A stretch of 38,753 nucleotides of DNA. Source: a bacterium (GTDB lineage Bacteria; Vulcanimicrobiota; Vulcanimicrobiia; Vulcanimicrobiales; Vulcanimicrobiaceae). Numbering within the stretch: position 1 is the stretch's first letter; each line of letters opens with the position of its first letter. A program made the position numbers and the translations under genes. The notes under the pieces were generated by a model. It was not told the origin of the DNA. It made no database searches and was given only the letters and a program-made list of their open reading frames with translations. Location of the stretch: assembly GCA_021805775.1 (NCBI GenBank), contig JAJZED010000019.1, forward strand, positions 1-38,753, given 5' to 3'. This document shows, piece by piece, positions 1 to 7,355 of the stretch.

Positions 1-864
1 AACGATCTCCTCGTTGCAACGCACGGCCGCGGACTCTACATTCTCGATGACGCCTCGGCACTGCAAGGTTTCGCGCGCGCAGCACGTCGCGGGTTCGCGC
101 TCTTTGCACCACGCATAGCCTATCTTCTCAACGATGTTTCGTGGTGGAATACGCGCGCCGATGGGGCATCTGCGCCCTACGGAGCGATTTTGTCGTACTA
201 TCAGTCCGCCGCAGGCGCAAAAGCGCCGACGATCGAGATCGACGATGCACGCGGGAAAGCGGTTCGGCATCTCTCCGCGCTTCCAAACGGTATCGGTATG
301 AACCGAGTCGTGTGGGATCTCACCGAGGATCCTCCGGTTCCGTGGACGAGCGCGCCGCGTTGGAACCGCGGCTATTCCGGCGGAGCGTCGGTCGTGCCGG
401 GGCTCTATACCGTAAAACTGAGGATCGACGGGCATACGTTTTCGCGTCGCCTTACCGTTGCCGCCGATCCGCGCATGCATGCTCCCATCGCCGTATATCG
501 CGCCGCGCAACAAGCGACGCGGAAGGCTTTTGCGATGCTTTCGTCGATCGACGCAGCGCTCAACGCTCTCGATGCGCGTGAGGCCAAGATTCAAGCGTGG
601 CCGCCGAGTGCGCCACGCAGCGCACGGCTCGCCGCGATTGCAAAATTACGAGCGAGCCTCACGTCGAGCCCTCATGCCGATCAGGACGATGATTTCCTCC
701 GCGATCGGCTGCGCGAACGCGTACAAACGGAGATCGGTTCGCTACAAACGTCGTTCGTCGACCCGACCGCCGAACAACTGCGGGAGAACGCGATCTTAGC
801 TCGGGCGACCGCGCGTCGGGTCGGCCGCGTTAGGGCGTGGCTTGCGGGCGCGGACTCCCCATAA
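1..864 (+). CDS. VPS10/BNR-type beta-propeller protein, C-terminal part (truncated by window edge)
   Basis: The reading frame is open from base 1 and ends with TAA at 862-864, so only the last 287 residues are seen. The first residues read DLLVATHGRGLYILDD, the typical last blade of the secreted sortilin/VPS10-like propeller proteins often labelled glycosyl hydrolase or exo-alpha-sialidase-like. After the propeller comes a region with RVVWDLTEDPP and then PGLYTVKLRIDGHTFSRRLTV, which looks like the beta-sandwich that usually follows in this family, and last an alpha-helical tail rich in Ala and Arg. The family is extracellular or periplasmic; its substrate is unknown and catalysis is unproven. 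The 3' end overlaps the convergent gene at 830-1564 by 35 bases. Confidence 0.85.
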   Translation, partial: NDLLVATHGRGLYILDDASALQGFARAARRGFALFAPRIAYLLNDVSWWNTRADGASAPYGAILSYYQSAAGAKAPTIEIDDARGKAVRHLSALPNGIGMNRVVWDLTEDPPVPWTSAPRWNRGYSGGASVVPGLYTVKLRIDGHTFSRRLTVAADPRMHAPIAVYRAAQQATRKAFAMLSSIDAALNALDAREAKIQAWPPSAPRSARLAAIAKLRASLTSSPHADQDDDFLRDRLRERVQTEIGSLQTSFVDPTAEQLRENAILARATARRVGRVRAWLAGADSP

Positions 865-1564
865 GCGCCGGGTCGGGCGGGGTCGTTGGAAAAGTAAACT
901 CGTCGTATCGGGTGACGGCGCGCACGTTGAAGGAAAATCCAAGTGCGTGCTCGGTCGCCGAGAAGACGCCGCGCACGATTACCCAATATCCGTCGACGAC
1001 GCGATAGGTGAGGCCGATGCGCATGTCGCTGCGGCTATCGCTCAGCACGATGTGCGAAGGTAACTGGGTCGATGGATCGACCTGCACTTCGCTTGGGTAC
1101 ATGCCGGTATCGAGGGGCGTCGGTGCGATGAGCATGTGCGGGGCCGGCGGCGTGGAATCGGGTGCGTAGGACGGTGCGAGAAAACTGATGTAAGGAACGG
1201 TTACGTCGGCATGCGGATCGGGCGTGGGAATTGGAAAGACGATCGGGGCTCCACGTTTGAGGGTGATCGAGATCGCTTTAAGATTTGCGTAAAACGAGAA
1301 CGTAAAACTCGAAAATGGATCGAAATACGGAATGATGGGAAAGGCTTCCCCGGTCCGGGTCGCTCCGTGGGGAAGGTCGTGCATGATCGCAAAATTGTCC
1401 GCATTGCGGAGCGCGACGAGGCGATCGATCTCCTGCGATCGGCCGAGCGAAGGAGCCGTGACGTGCGTTCTCTCGCGATAGGTAATATAGGCCGGCGGCC
1501 GGGCACTATATGCTGCAGTCGTGCGGTTGATAAGAAGCGCGAGCGCGAGGTCGGCACCGATCAT
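830..1564 (-). CDS. secreted protein of unknown function
   Basis: The protein is 244 residues with ATG at 1564, chosen because AGAGAGAG lies just upstream on the minus strand and the residues after it (MIGADLALALLI) form a weak signal-like hydrophobic start. The frame stays open far upstream (to 2824), but that part is antisense to a clear peptidase and is a shadow. The mature part is rich in Pro, Phe and Tyr. It contains VDPSTQLPSHIVLSDSRSD followed by YRVVDGYWVI and ends in FTFPTTPPDPAL. A related VD-x-x-T ... VDGY-x-VI layout occurs in the secreted protein at 34293-35201, so both may share a lipoprotein-sorting-like beta fold; this is inference. It is divergent from the M20 gene, with 54 bases between the starts. 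I do not recognise a named family. Confidence 0.6.
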   Translation of the reverse strand: MIGADLALALLINRTTAAYSARPPAYITYRERTHVTAPSLGRSQEIDRLVALRNADNFAIMHDLPHGATRTGEAFPIIPYFDPFSSFTFSFYANLKAISITLKRGAPIVFPIPTPDPHADVTVPYISFLAPSYAPDSTPPAPHMLIAPTPLDTGMYPSEVQVDPSTQLPSHIVLSDSRSDMRIGLTYRVVDGYWVIVRGVFSATEHALGFSFNVRAVTRYDEFTFPTTPPDPALMGSPRPQATP

Positions 1565-1618
1565 GGACTCTCTCTTCGGCAGAGGAGCCGCGCCCCCCGG
1601 TACCGCACTCTCTTCCTC

Positions 1619-2812
1619 GTGAAGAGAGAGGATCGCGTTGCCTTCGACGCTCGCGTTATCGAATGGAGACGAGCGATCCACCGTCGCCCCGAACTCGGTT
1701 TCCAAGAGTTTGCAACGCAGGCGCTGATCGAAAGCGAACTCGATGCACTCGGTATCGAACGGCGGCGTGCGGCGAAAACCGGCGTGGTCGCCGTCATTCA
1801 CGGCGCCCTGCCGGGGCATACCGTCGCGTTGCGTGCCGACATGGACGCACTCCCGATCGCCGAACGAAGCGGGCTGTCGTTTGCATCGCAGATTCCCGAC
1901 GTCATGCATGCATGCGGTCACGATGCGCACGTCGCGATGTTGCTCGGTGCGGCAACGCTGCTGCAAGCACGACGGGTTGAATTGCACGGAAACGTCGTGC
2001 TGCTCTTTCAACCTGCAGAAGAAGGGCCGGGTGGAGCGGAGCCGATGATCGCCGAGGGCGCGCTCGAAAATCCGCGGGTCGATTGCGCTGCGATGCTCCA
2101 TGTCGACGTGCGTTTGCCGACCGGTACGGTCGGCGTGACGCCGGGGCCGGTCAATGCGTCGGCGGATGAATTTACCTTGCGTATTCTCGGCCGCGGCGGG
2201 CACGGTGCGTATCCGCACACGGGTGTCGATGCGATCGTCGCCGCATCGGCAGTCGTTGTGGCGCTGCAGAATATCGTCGCGCGCGAGATCGATCCGCTTG
2301 CCTCGGCGGTCGTAACTATCGGCACGATCGCGGGCGGCTATCGAAACAATGCGCTCGCCGATGAAGTGGTGATGACCGGAACGCTGCGCGCGCACGATCC
2401 TGCAATCCGCGATGCGCTCTCCGCACGCGTCGAGCAGATCGCGCGATCGGTCAGCGAAGGGTATGGAGCGCGCGCGGAATTGGAACTGCGACGCGGCTAT
2501 CCGCCGGTCGTCAACGACGCTGCGCTCGCGCGAGGCTTCGCGCCCGTGCTCGCGCGCGAGGCCGGGGTTCGGGTAGTCGAGGCCGCTCCGACGATGGGTG
2601 GGGAAGACTTCGCCTACATCGCGCTGGAGGTTCCGGCACTCCTCATGCGTCTCGGGGTTCGGAACGAGGAGATCGGGGCGCACCGCTCGGGGCACAGCGC
2701 CGAGTTTATTCTCGACGAGGCGGCGCTCGCACATGGGGTCGATGCCTTGGTCGCCTTCGCCGTCGCCTTCGGTGCCCCAGGCGCGCTCATCGAGAAAAAA
2801 CGCAACGCCTAG
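1619..2812 (+). CDS. M20D-family amidohydrolase / metallopeptidase
   Basis: This is a zinc-dependent hydrolase of the hippurate hydrolase / N-acyl-amino-acid amidohydrolase group (peptidase family M20, subfamily D), about 397 residues, the normal length. Motifs in order: RRAIHRRPELGFQE near the N-terminus; LRADMDALPI; MHACGHDAHVAMLLGAA, with the metal-binding His and Asp; FQPAEEGPGGAEPMI, with the catalytic glutamates; a dimerisation-domain segment GRGGHGAYPH; and TMGGEDFAY near the end. Substrates in the family are N-acyl or N-carbamoyl amino acids or indole-acetyl conjugates, and sequence alone does not choose among them. The start is uncertain: GTG at 1619 is the only usual start codon in frame that both precedes the RRAIHRRPELG block and lies beyond the divergent gene start at 1564. 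No good ribosome binding site is seen. No signal peptide, so cytoplasmic. Confidence 0.93.
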   Translation: MKREDRVAFDARVIEWRRAIHRRPELGFQEFATQALIESELDALGIERRRAAKTGVVAVIHGALPGHTVALRADMDALPIAERSGLSFASQIPDVMHACGHDAHVAMLLGAATLLQARRVELHGNVVLLFQPAEEGPGGAEPMIAEGALENPRVDCAAMLHVDVRLPTGTVGVTPGPVNASADEFTLRILGRGGHGAYPHTGVDAIVAASAVVVALQNIVAREIDPLASAVVTIGTIAGGYRNNALADEVVMTGTLRAHDPAIRDALSARVEQIARSVSEGYGARAELELRRGYPPVVNDAALARGFAPVLAREAGVRVVEAAPTMGGEDFAYIALEVPALLMRLGVRNEEIGAHRSGHSAEFILDEAALAHGVDALVAFAVAFGAPGALIEKKRNA

Positions 2813-2842
2813 TATCTGCGACAAAAGCAGGTACTACAAAGT

Positions 2843-3346
2843 GTGCTTGCGAAGCTCGTTCTCATGGACGTCTATCGGAACGAAGACCTGCCGCGAGGCT
2901 GCGCGCACTTCGAAGCCGCTATCGATCTTCCGGCTGTTCCTGAGGAAGCCTTCGCGCTGCTCTGCGCGGTAGAGAAGTGGCCGGCTTGGCTCCCCCTCGT
3001 ACGTAGTGCCGAACGCCGCGGAACGGGCGCACTCGAGGTCGGCGATGAGATTCTCTTGCGTCTTGGCGAGCCGCGCGACGAGGAGCAACTCTTCGAGGTC
3101 CGACGCATCGTCGGCAACTACTGCCTCACGCTCGTCGGTGCCTATTCAATGCGGCGCCGGATTGATTTTCGTCTAGAACGACAGAGCAGCCGCGCTCGGC
3201 TGCGGATGGCCTGGCTCTACCCCACCTATCACGGCGCGATGGGAAGCGCCCTCGACCGCTTGTTGCGGGGGCGGATGGTCGCATCGTCGCTCGACCGCGC
3301 CGCTCAGCAGTTCCGGGGGTTGCTCGAGGCGAGCCTGGTGGCTTAG
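2843..3346 (+). CDS. SRPBCC / polyketide cyclase-like protein
   Basis: The protein is 167 residues (160 if ATG at 2864 is used instead of GTG at 2843). The pattern HFEAAIDLPAVPEEAFALLCAVEKWPAWLPLVRSAE, then a beta-rich middle and a C-terminal helix (RGRMVASSLDRAAQQFRGLLEA), is typical of the START/Bet v1-like SRPBCC fold used by polyketide cyclases and coenzyme Q-binding proteins. The fold forms a hydrophobic cavity for a small lipid or aromatic ligand; the ligand here cannot be deduced. The gene begins 30 bases after the M20 stop on the same strand, so the two are probably co-transcribed. No signal peptide or membrane segment. Confidence 0.75.
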   Translation: MLAKLVLMDVYRNEDLPRGCAHFEAAIDLPAVPEEAFALLCAVEKWPAWLPLVRSAERRGTGALEVGDEILLRLGEPRDEEQLFEVRRIVGNYCLTLVGAYSMRRRIDFRLERQSSRARLRMAWLYPTYHGAMGSALDRLLRGRMVASSLDRAAQQFRGLLEASLVA

Positions 3347-3352
3347 CAGTCG

Positions 3353-3381
3353 TTGACCTGGAGTGCCAAACCCGCTAGAAT
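3353..3381 (+). promoter_or_regulatory. sigma70-type promoter for the FmdB-like gene, leaderless arrangement
   Basis: TTGACC at 3353-3358 is followed by a 17-base spacer and TAGAAT at 3376-3381. Only six bases (CACTTC) separate the -10 box from the ATG at 3388, so a normal start of transcription would fall on or next to the A of the ATG. No Shine-Dalgarno sequence precedes that ATG, which fits a leaderless mRNA. Confidence 0.6.
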
Positions 3382-3387
3382 CACTTC

Positions 3388-3645
3388 ATGCCGCTCTATG
3401 ATTACCGCTGTTCTTCCTGTGGGACCATTCGCGAGATCCGCCACGGATTTGACGAGAGCGTGAGCGATCCGTGTGCCGGCTGCGGCGGCGTACTGCTCCG
3501 CGTTTTTAATCCAGCGCCGATTCTCTTCAAGGGCTCGGGGTTTTACGTCACCGACTCGCGCCCATCGGGAGGCTCCTCGGCGAGCTCCTCCTCATCGGAG
3601 AGCGCGAGTCCCTCCGCCGGCAGCTCCGGCGAGAGCGCTGCTTGA
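3388..3645 (+). CDS. FmdB-family zinc ribbon protein
   Basis: The protein is 85 residues and starts MPLYDYRCSSCG, the signature of the FmdB/CxxC_CXXC_SSSS regulatory-protein family. Two CxxC pairs (CSSC at about residues 8-11 and CAGC at about 29-32) form the zinc ribbon, followed by the usual LLRVFNPAPILFKGSGFYVTD. The C-terminal 25 residues are almost all Ser, Gly and Ala, a known family feature. Family members are thought to be small regulators, but the molecular role is not settled. Its own promoter lies immediately upstream. It converges with the methyltransferase-like gene, 8 bases apart. Confidence 0.9.
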   Translation: MPLYDYRCSSCGTIREIRHGFDESVSDPCAGCGGVLLRVFNPAPILFKGSGFYVTDSRPSGGSSASSSSSESASPSAGSSGESAA

Positions 3646-3653
3646 AGCATCGC

Positions 3654-4877
3654 CTAGGCGGGCGGTTCGCTCGCCCCTGAATCGGGTGGCTCCCACTGCC
3701 AGCCCACTCCGGTGCCGGGTTCCCCCGGTTGCGGCGGAACTGCAAACGGCGGGGGGAATGGCGCTCCGAAGGCCGGTTGCGGCTGATCCCCGCCCCCGGA
3801 ATTTGTCGGTGCCCCAAAGCCCGTCCCAGGTGGCGGCGAGAAGTTCGGCGGCGGAACGAAAGTCGGCGGCGGAGCGAAGCTCGGCGGCGGAACGAAGCTC
3901 GGCGGCGAGAGTGCCGCGGGGTGCGATTCGGAGAAGCCGGGCGGAACGCCGGGAGGGCGGATCAGCGGGACTTCGGTGGGCACCGGCGGCGCGGGAAGCG
4001 GTGGAAATTCGTAACCGTTTTCCGTAGTAACGTCGTTTTGCGCGACCCGTACGTCGACGTTTTTTTTCTTTGCTGCCGCGGCGCTCGCAGCTGCGGTCGC
4101 CGCGTGGCGTTCTTCGAGCAGCGGCGGTCGCGCGGTAAAAAGCGGGGCCGGCAGATCGCCGACGGCGGCACCGACGAGCACGTTGCGAACCGGAGGAAGA
4201 ATCTGCGCGTCGGAGCGACGAGCGATCGTGCGTAACTCGTCGATAATTTCTTCTGGTGCCGCTTCGGCCTTCATCGTATCGAGCAACAGCTCGACCGTAT
4301 CGCGTAAATATTGCGGCGGTGGTACTTTAGCAAAAGCAAGGGTGTGTTGAGCGAGTTCGGCTTTCACGCCTTGCAATAGTCGTTTCCAATGATCGATGTT
4401 TTGGTAGCGCTCGAAGAGCCCTGCGGTACGCTTTGCTTGCGCGTAGAGTGCGGCGATGCGCTTTCCAAGGGGATCGGACGGCGGAGCCGGTTCGACGACT
4501 GCGACGCGCCCCGCGACGCGCGCAAGTTCGCCGAGAATTTGCGAGTGGAAAAGCGGATCGACTTCGTGAAGATAGTGATAGGCAAGGCCCACCTCAAAAC
4601 TCGCATCGCGTGCCGGAATGACCGAAGTGCTCCCGCGTAGCAGCGTGGCTCCGATATTGGCGAACTCGGCAATTGCGAGATCGCGCGACTCGATGACGGT
4701 CACCTCGGCGCCGCGTTCGAGAGCCGCGCGCACCGCTCGTGCTTCGTCACCGTAGCCGCAAATGAGGATGCGCTCGCCCGCGCGTAGACCGATAGCATCC
4801 CATATAAGCGCTTCGATATAGCGAGCTTCCGCCTCAAATTCTCGAACCGAATAAACGTAATCGGAGAGTTCCATCAC
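3654..4877 (-). CDS. methyltransferase-like protein with proline-rich repeat tail
   Basis: The protein is 407 residues. The N-terminal 180 residues look like a class I SAM-dependent methyltransferase fold: AGERILICGYGDEARAVRAAL matches the glycine-rich motif I, followed by AEVTVIESRDLAIAEFA, an acidic end of strand 2, and GRVAVVEPAPPSDPLGKRI. A helical middle part follows, then from about residue 260 a low-complexity, probably disordered tail of Pro-Pro-Pro-x-Phe repeats. The substrate is unknown and the tail is not a usual methyltransferase part. GTG at 4877 and ATG at 4874 are both possible; either way the start overlaps the aroA stop by 1 to 4 bases, so it is probably translated by coupling with aroA. 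Confidence 0.7.
   Translation of the reverse strand: MMELSDYVYSVREFEAEARYIEALIWDAIGLRAGERILICGYGDEARAVRAALERGAEVTVIESRDLAIAEFANIGATLLRGSTSVIPARDASFEVGLAYHYLHEVDPLFHSQILGELARVAGRVAVVEPAPPSDPLGKRIAALYAQAKRTAGLFERYQNIDHWKRLLQGVKAELAQHTLAFAKVPPPQYLRDTVELLLDTMKAEAAPEEIIDELRTIARRSDAQILPPVRNVLVGAAVGDLPAPLFTARPPLLEERHAATAAASAAAAKKKNVDVRVAQNDVTTENGYEFPPLPAPPVPTEVPLIRPPGVPPGFSESHPAALSPPSFVPPPSFAPPPTFVPPPNFSPPPGTGFGAPTNSGGGDQPQPAFGAPFPPPFAVPPQPGEPGTGVGWQWEPPDSGASEPPA
3831..3911 (-). repeat. 18-base coding repeat (Pro-Pro-Pro-x-Phe-x)
   Basis: The plus strand shows about four near-identical 18-base units built on CTCGGCGGCGGAACGAAG. On the minus strand they encode PPPSFV, PPPSFA, PPPTFV and PPPNFS in a row in the methyltransferase-like protein. 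The units differ at single bases, as expected for a slowly diverging tandem array. Confidence 0.75.
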
Positions 4878-6151
4878 GCAGTCACCCGTTCGAGCCGTTC
4901 GAAAAAATCAGGAAAACTAACGTCGACTTCGTTAACGGAATCAACCTCAACCGGGCCGGCCGCGCAGCCGAGCATCGCGGCGGCCATTTGAATGCGGTGG
5001 TCCCCGAAGGTTTCGACCGGAATATCGGAGGCGACCGGCGAGCCTCCGTCGATGGCGATTCCATTGGGCAGATCTTCGGCGACGATGCCGACGGCAGCCA
5101 ACAAGCGGTGGATTGCGGCGAGTCGATCGGATTCTTTATCGCGCAGATCGCGAACCCCGGATATCGTCGTTCGGCCATCGGCGAATGCGGCGGCGATGGC
5201 GAGGAGCGGTAGCTCGTCTATCGACCGTCGCGCGCTCTGCGTATCGACCGCGGTCGCGTGCAGTGTCGCGTGTTCGACAAATACGTCGCCGATCGGTTCG
5301 CCGTTGCGCTCGCGTTGATTCCGTCGCTCGATCTTCGCGCCCATCGCGTCGAGTGCATCGAGTAGCCCCGTTCGCGTCGGATTGAGATTGACATCGCGAA
5401 TCAGCAACGCACTCCCACGGGCGAGCGTCGCTCCGACGATGAAGAACGCCGCGGCGGAGAAATCGCCGGGTGCCGTAATCGTTTCTCCGCCACGCACCGT
5501 CGGCTCGTAGAGATCGATCTCGCTTCCATTCCACGAGATGCCGGCGCCCATCGCTGCGAGCATCCGTTCGGTGTGATCGCGCGTCCCGCGATCGCCGGAG
5601 AGTTTGAGCGGCGTATGGGAGAAAAGCGCTGCGAAGAGCAATGCGGATTTTATTTGCGCCGAAGGCTGGACGAGAATAAGATGTCGCGAACGATCGGTGC
5701 TCGCCCCGTCAATCCGTATCGGAAGTCTCCCCTCCGTGCTGACGATGCGTGCGCCGAACGCGCGCAGATGCGCGGCGACCGGCTCCATCGGGCGACGCGA
5801 GAGCGAGGAGTCGCCGACGAAGCGCGCTCGGATACCCACGCCGGTACAGAGACCGAGGAGCATGCGAACGGTGGAGCCGGAGTTCATCGCGTCGATATCA
5901 GCGCTGGGATCGCGGAGAGCGCCGCCGCGTACCGTGTGCTCGTCGCCGTCGCGCGCGATCTCCGCTCCAAGCGCGCCGAGCGCGGTTGCGGTCGCTCGAA
6001 CATCGCGGCCGGGATTGAGGTTCGCAATCCGCGTTTCGCTCGCCGATGCCGAGGCGAGAATAAGGGCGCGGTGCGAGATCGACTTATCGCCGGGTAGCGT
6101 GATCTCGCCGCGAAGGGGGTGAGATTCGAAGCGAGGGGAGCGCAAAATCAT
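4874..6151 (-). CDS. aroA: 3-phosphoshikimate 1-carboxyvinyltransferase (EPSP synthase)
   Basis: This enzyme transfers the enolpyruvyl group of phosphoenolpyruvate to shikimate-3-phosphate, the sixth step of the shikimate pathway, in the cytoplasm. It has 425 residues, the usual length. Visible motifs are LPGDKSISHRA at 19-29 (phosphate and substrate binding), NSGSTVRMLLGL near 90-101, SLSRRPMEPV, RDLRDKESDRL in the second half and FGDHRIQMAAAM near the end, all diagnostic. ATG at 6151 is consistent with the family N-terminus. It is followed with 1 to 4 bases overlap by the methyltransferase-like gene and is divergent from the oxyR-like gene. No other aro gene is near. Confidence 0.97.
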   Translation of the reverse strand: MILRSPRFESHPLRGEITLPGDKSISHRALILASASASETRIANLNPGRDVRATATALGALGAEIARDGDEHTVRGGALRDPSADIDAMNSGSTVRMLLGLCTGVGIRARFVGDSSLSRRPMEPVAAHLRAFGARIVSTEGRLPIRIDGASTDRSRHLILVQPSAQIKSALLFAALFSHTPLKLSGDRGTRDHTERMLAAMGAGISWNGSEIDLYEPTVRGGETITAPGDFSAAAFFIVGATLARGSALLIRDVNLNPTRTGLLDALDAMGAKIERRNQRERNGEPIGDVFVEHATLHATAVDTQSARRSIDELPLLAIAAAFADGRTTISGVRDLRDKESDRLAAIHRLLAAVGIVAEDLPNGIAIDGGSPVASDIPVETFGDHRIQMAAAMLGCAAGPVEVDSVNEVDVSFPDFFERLERVTA

Positions 6152-6267
6152 GGAAGCTCACCGTTCCACGTGCGCCTACGGCGTTCCGGCACGGCGCTCG
6201 TGGGCCAGGCTTCGATGCGCGCGAGGAGGCGGGTGCAATGAGCGCGGTTCGCCGGGAGCACCTATAG

Positions 6268-7272
6268 ATGATTTCGAAGGCGAACGCCGATATTATCGGT
6301 ATGAGCGATGCGCTAGGAGATTCCTCGAAGCTCGTCGGCGGCTCGATGCGCGACCTGCAATATGCGCTCGCCGTCGATGCAAGCAAGAGCTTCAGCCGGG
6401 CCGCCGAGCGTTGCGGCGTCGCTCAAGCGACGCTGAGCGGGCAGATTCGCCGCCTTGAGGAGCGCCTGGGCATCGAACTTTTCGAACGCGACGGACGAAG
6501 CATCCGAACGACCCCGATCGGTGCGCGCATTCTCGCCGAGGCGCGGCAGGCGGTTGCGGCGATCTCGCGCATCGACGAACTCGCGCGCTTCGCTGCGGAT
6601 CCTTTCGTCGGCGAGATACGTCTGGGGATCATTCCGACGCTCGCCCCGTACTTGCTCCCTCGCTTGCTCGCGAGGGTTCGCGAGGCGCTGCCGAAGGCCC
6701 CATTGACGATCGTCGAGGATATGACCGAGCGCATTACCGCGTCGCTTCGCGACGGAAAGCTCGATGCGCTCGTCCTCGCCAGCGAGCCGGAGGGGCAGGG
6801 CTTTACCTCCGAGCTGCTCTTCGAAGAGCCATTCTGGCTTGCCGTCAGCCTTGGCGCGGCCAAGCGCTATCGCGCTCCGGTTCAGCTCGGTTCGATCGAA
6901 CCGGAGACCCTGATATTGCTCGCCGACGGGCATTGTTTGCGCGACCAGGCGCTCGCTCTCTGCGGCGAACCGCACCTCGCGTCGCGCGTCGGTAGCGACC
7001 TGCGGGCGAGCAGTCTGGAGACGGTTCTTAATCTCGTCGCTGCGGAGTACGGGGTAACGATCGTTCCCGCACTCGCCGTCGCTCGCTTTCGCAGCGAGCA
7101 TCGCGACGTCGCACTTCTACCGCTTGAGAGCGGCGCTTCGCGGGAGATTCGTCTGATCTCTCGACCGTTCGCTCCGCGCCGTCGCGCCCTCGATGCGCTT
7201 GGAGCCCTCGTAAAGCGTTGCGGTCGGGAGGGGCTCGCAATGGTGGGGAAGGTGGGACTCGAACCCACATGA
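6268..7272 (+). CDS. oxyR: OxyR-type LysR-family peroxide regulator
   Basis: The protein is a LysR-family transcription factor of 334 residues. The helix-turn-helix reads SFSRAAERCGVAQATLSGQ and the effector domain begins GEIRLGIIPTLAPYLLP, both very close to OxyR. The redox site DGHCLRDQALALC at residues 221-232 keeps two cysteines (C223 and C232) nine apart, as in E. coli OxyR C199/C208, so a peroxide-driven disulfide switch is expected. ATG at 6268 has GGGAG nine bases upstream, but the family N-terminus would match ATG at 6346 (MRDLQYALAV) better; the extra 26 residues are unusual. The stop lies inside the oppositely oriented tRNA-Leu gene, so the last residues (VGKVGLEPT) are antisense tRNA. 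No katG or ahpC is nearby. Confidence 0.88.
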   Translation: MISKANADIIGMSDALGDSSKLVGGSMRDLQYALAVDASKSFSRAAERCGVAQATLSGQIRRLEERLGIELFERDGRSIRTTPIGARILAEARQAVAAISRIDELARFAADPFVGEIRLGIIPTLAPYLLPRLLARVREALPKAPLTIVEDMTERITASLRDGKLDALVLASEPEGQGFTSELLFEEPFWLAVSLGAAKRYRAPVQLGSIEPETLILLADGHCLRDQALALCGEPHLASRVGSDLRASSLETVLNLVAAEYGVTIVPALAVARFRSEHRDVALLPLESGASREIRLISRPFAPRRRALDALGALVKRCGREGLAMVGKVGLEPT

Positions 7273-7324
7273 GTTGCCTCGGCCGCTTTTGAGGCGGCTG
7301 CGTCTGCCATTCCGCCACTTCCCC
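7241..7324 (-). tRNA. tRNA-Leu (anticodon CAA)
   Basis: An 84-base class II tRNA. The acceptor GGGGAAG pairs with CTTCCCC, the discriminator is A, and the terminal CCA is encoded (7241-7243). The anticodon stem GCCGC/GCGGC closes the loop CTCAAAA, giving anticodon CAA, which reads UUG. The long variable arm and the T-arm GGGTTCGAGTCCC agree with tRNA-Leu. Its 3' half overlaps the end of the oxyR-like gene on the other strand by 32 bases. Confidence 0.96.
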
Positions 7325-7355
7325 AGGCTCGGCAGGGCGGATGGTTCGCGCCGCG

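Noticed and set aside
1136-1618. N-terminal extension of the M20 peptidase frame
   Set aside because: It is antisense to the secreted protein gene at 830-1564, rich in Arg and Gly, and M20D proteins start at about the RRAIHRRPELG block.
830-2824. 664-codon open frame on the minus strand
   Set aside because: Only its downstream part (830-1564) looks like a protein with a plausible start. The rest is antisense to the well-conserved M20 peptidase and is Arg-rich, as expected for a mirror frame in GC-rich DNA.
5573-6122. plus-strand frames antisense to aroA
   Set aside because: Arg-rich mirror frames of a fully recognised enzyme, with no ribosome site.
6313-7101. 262-codon minus-strand frame inside the oxyR gene
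   Set aside because: It mirrors a regulator with full HTH and redox motifs; the translation has no recognisable features.
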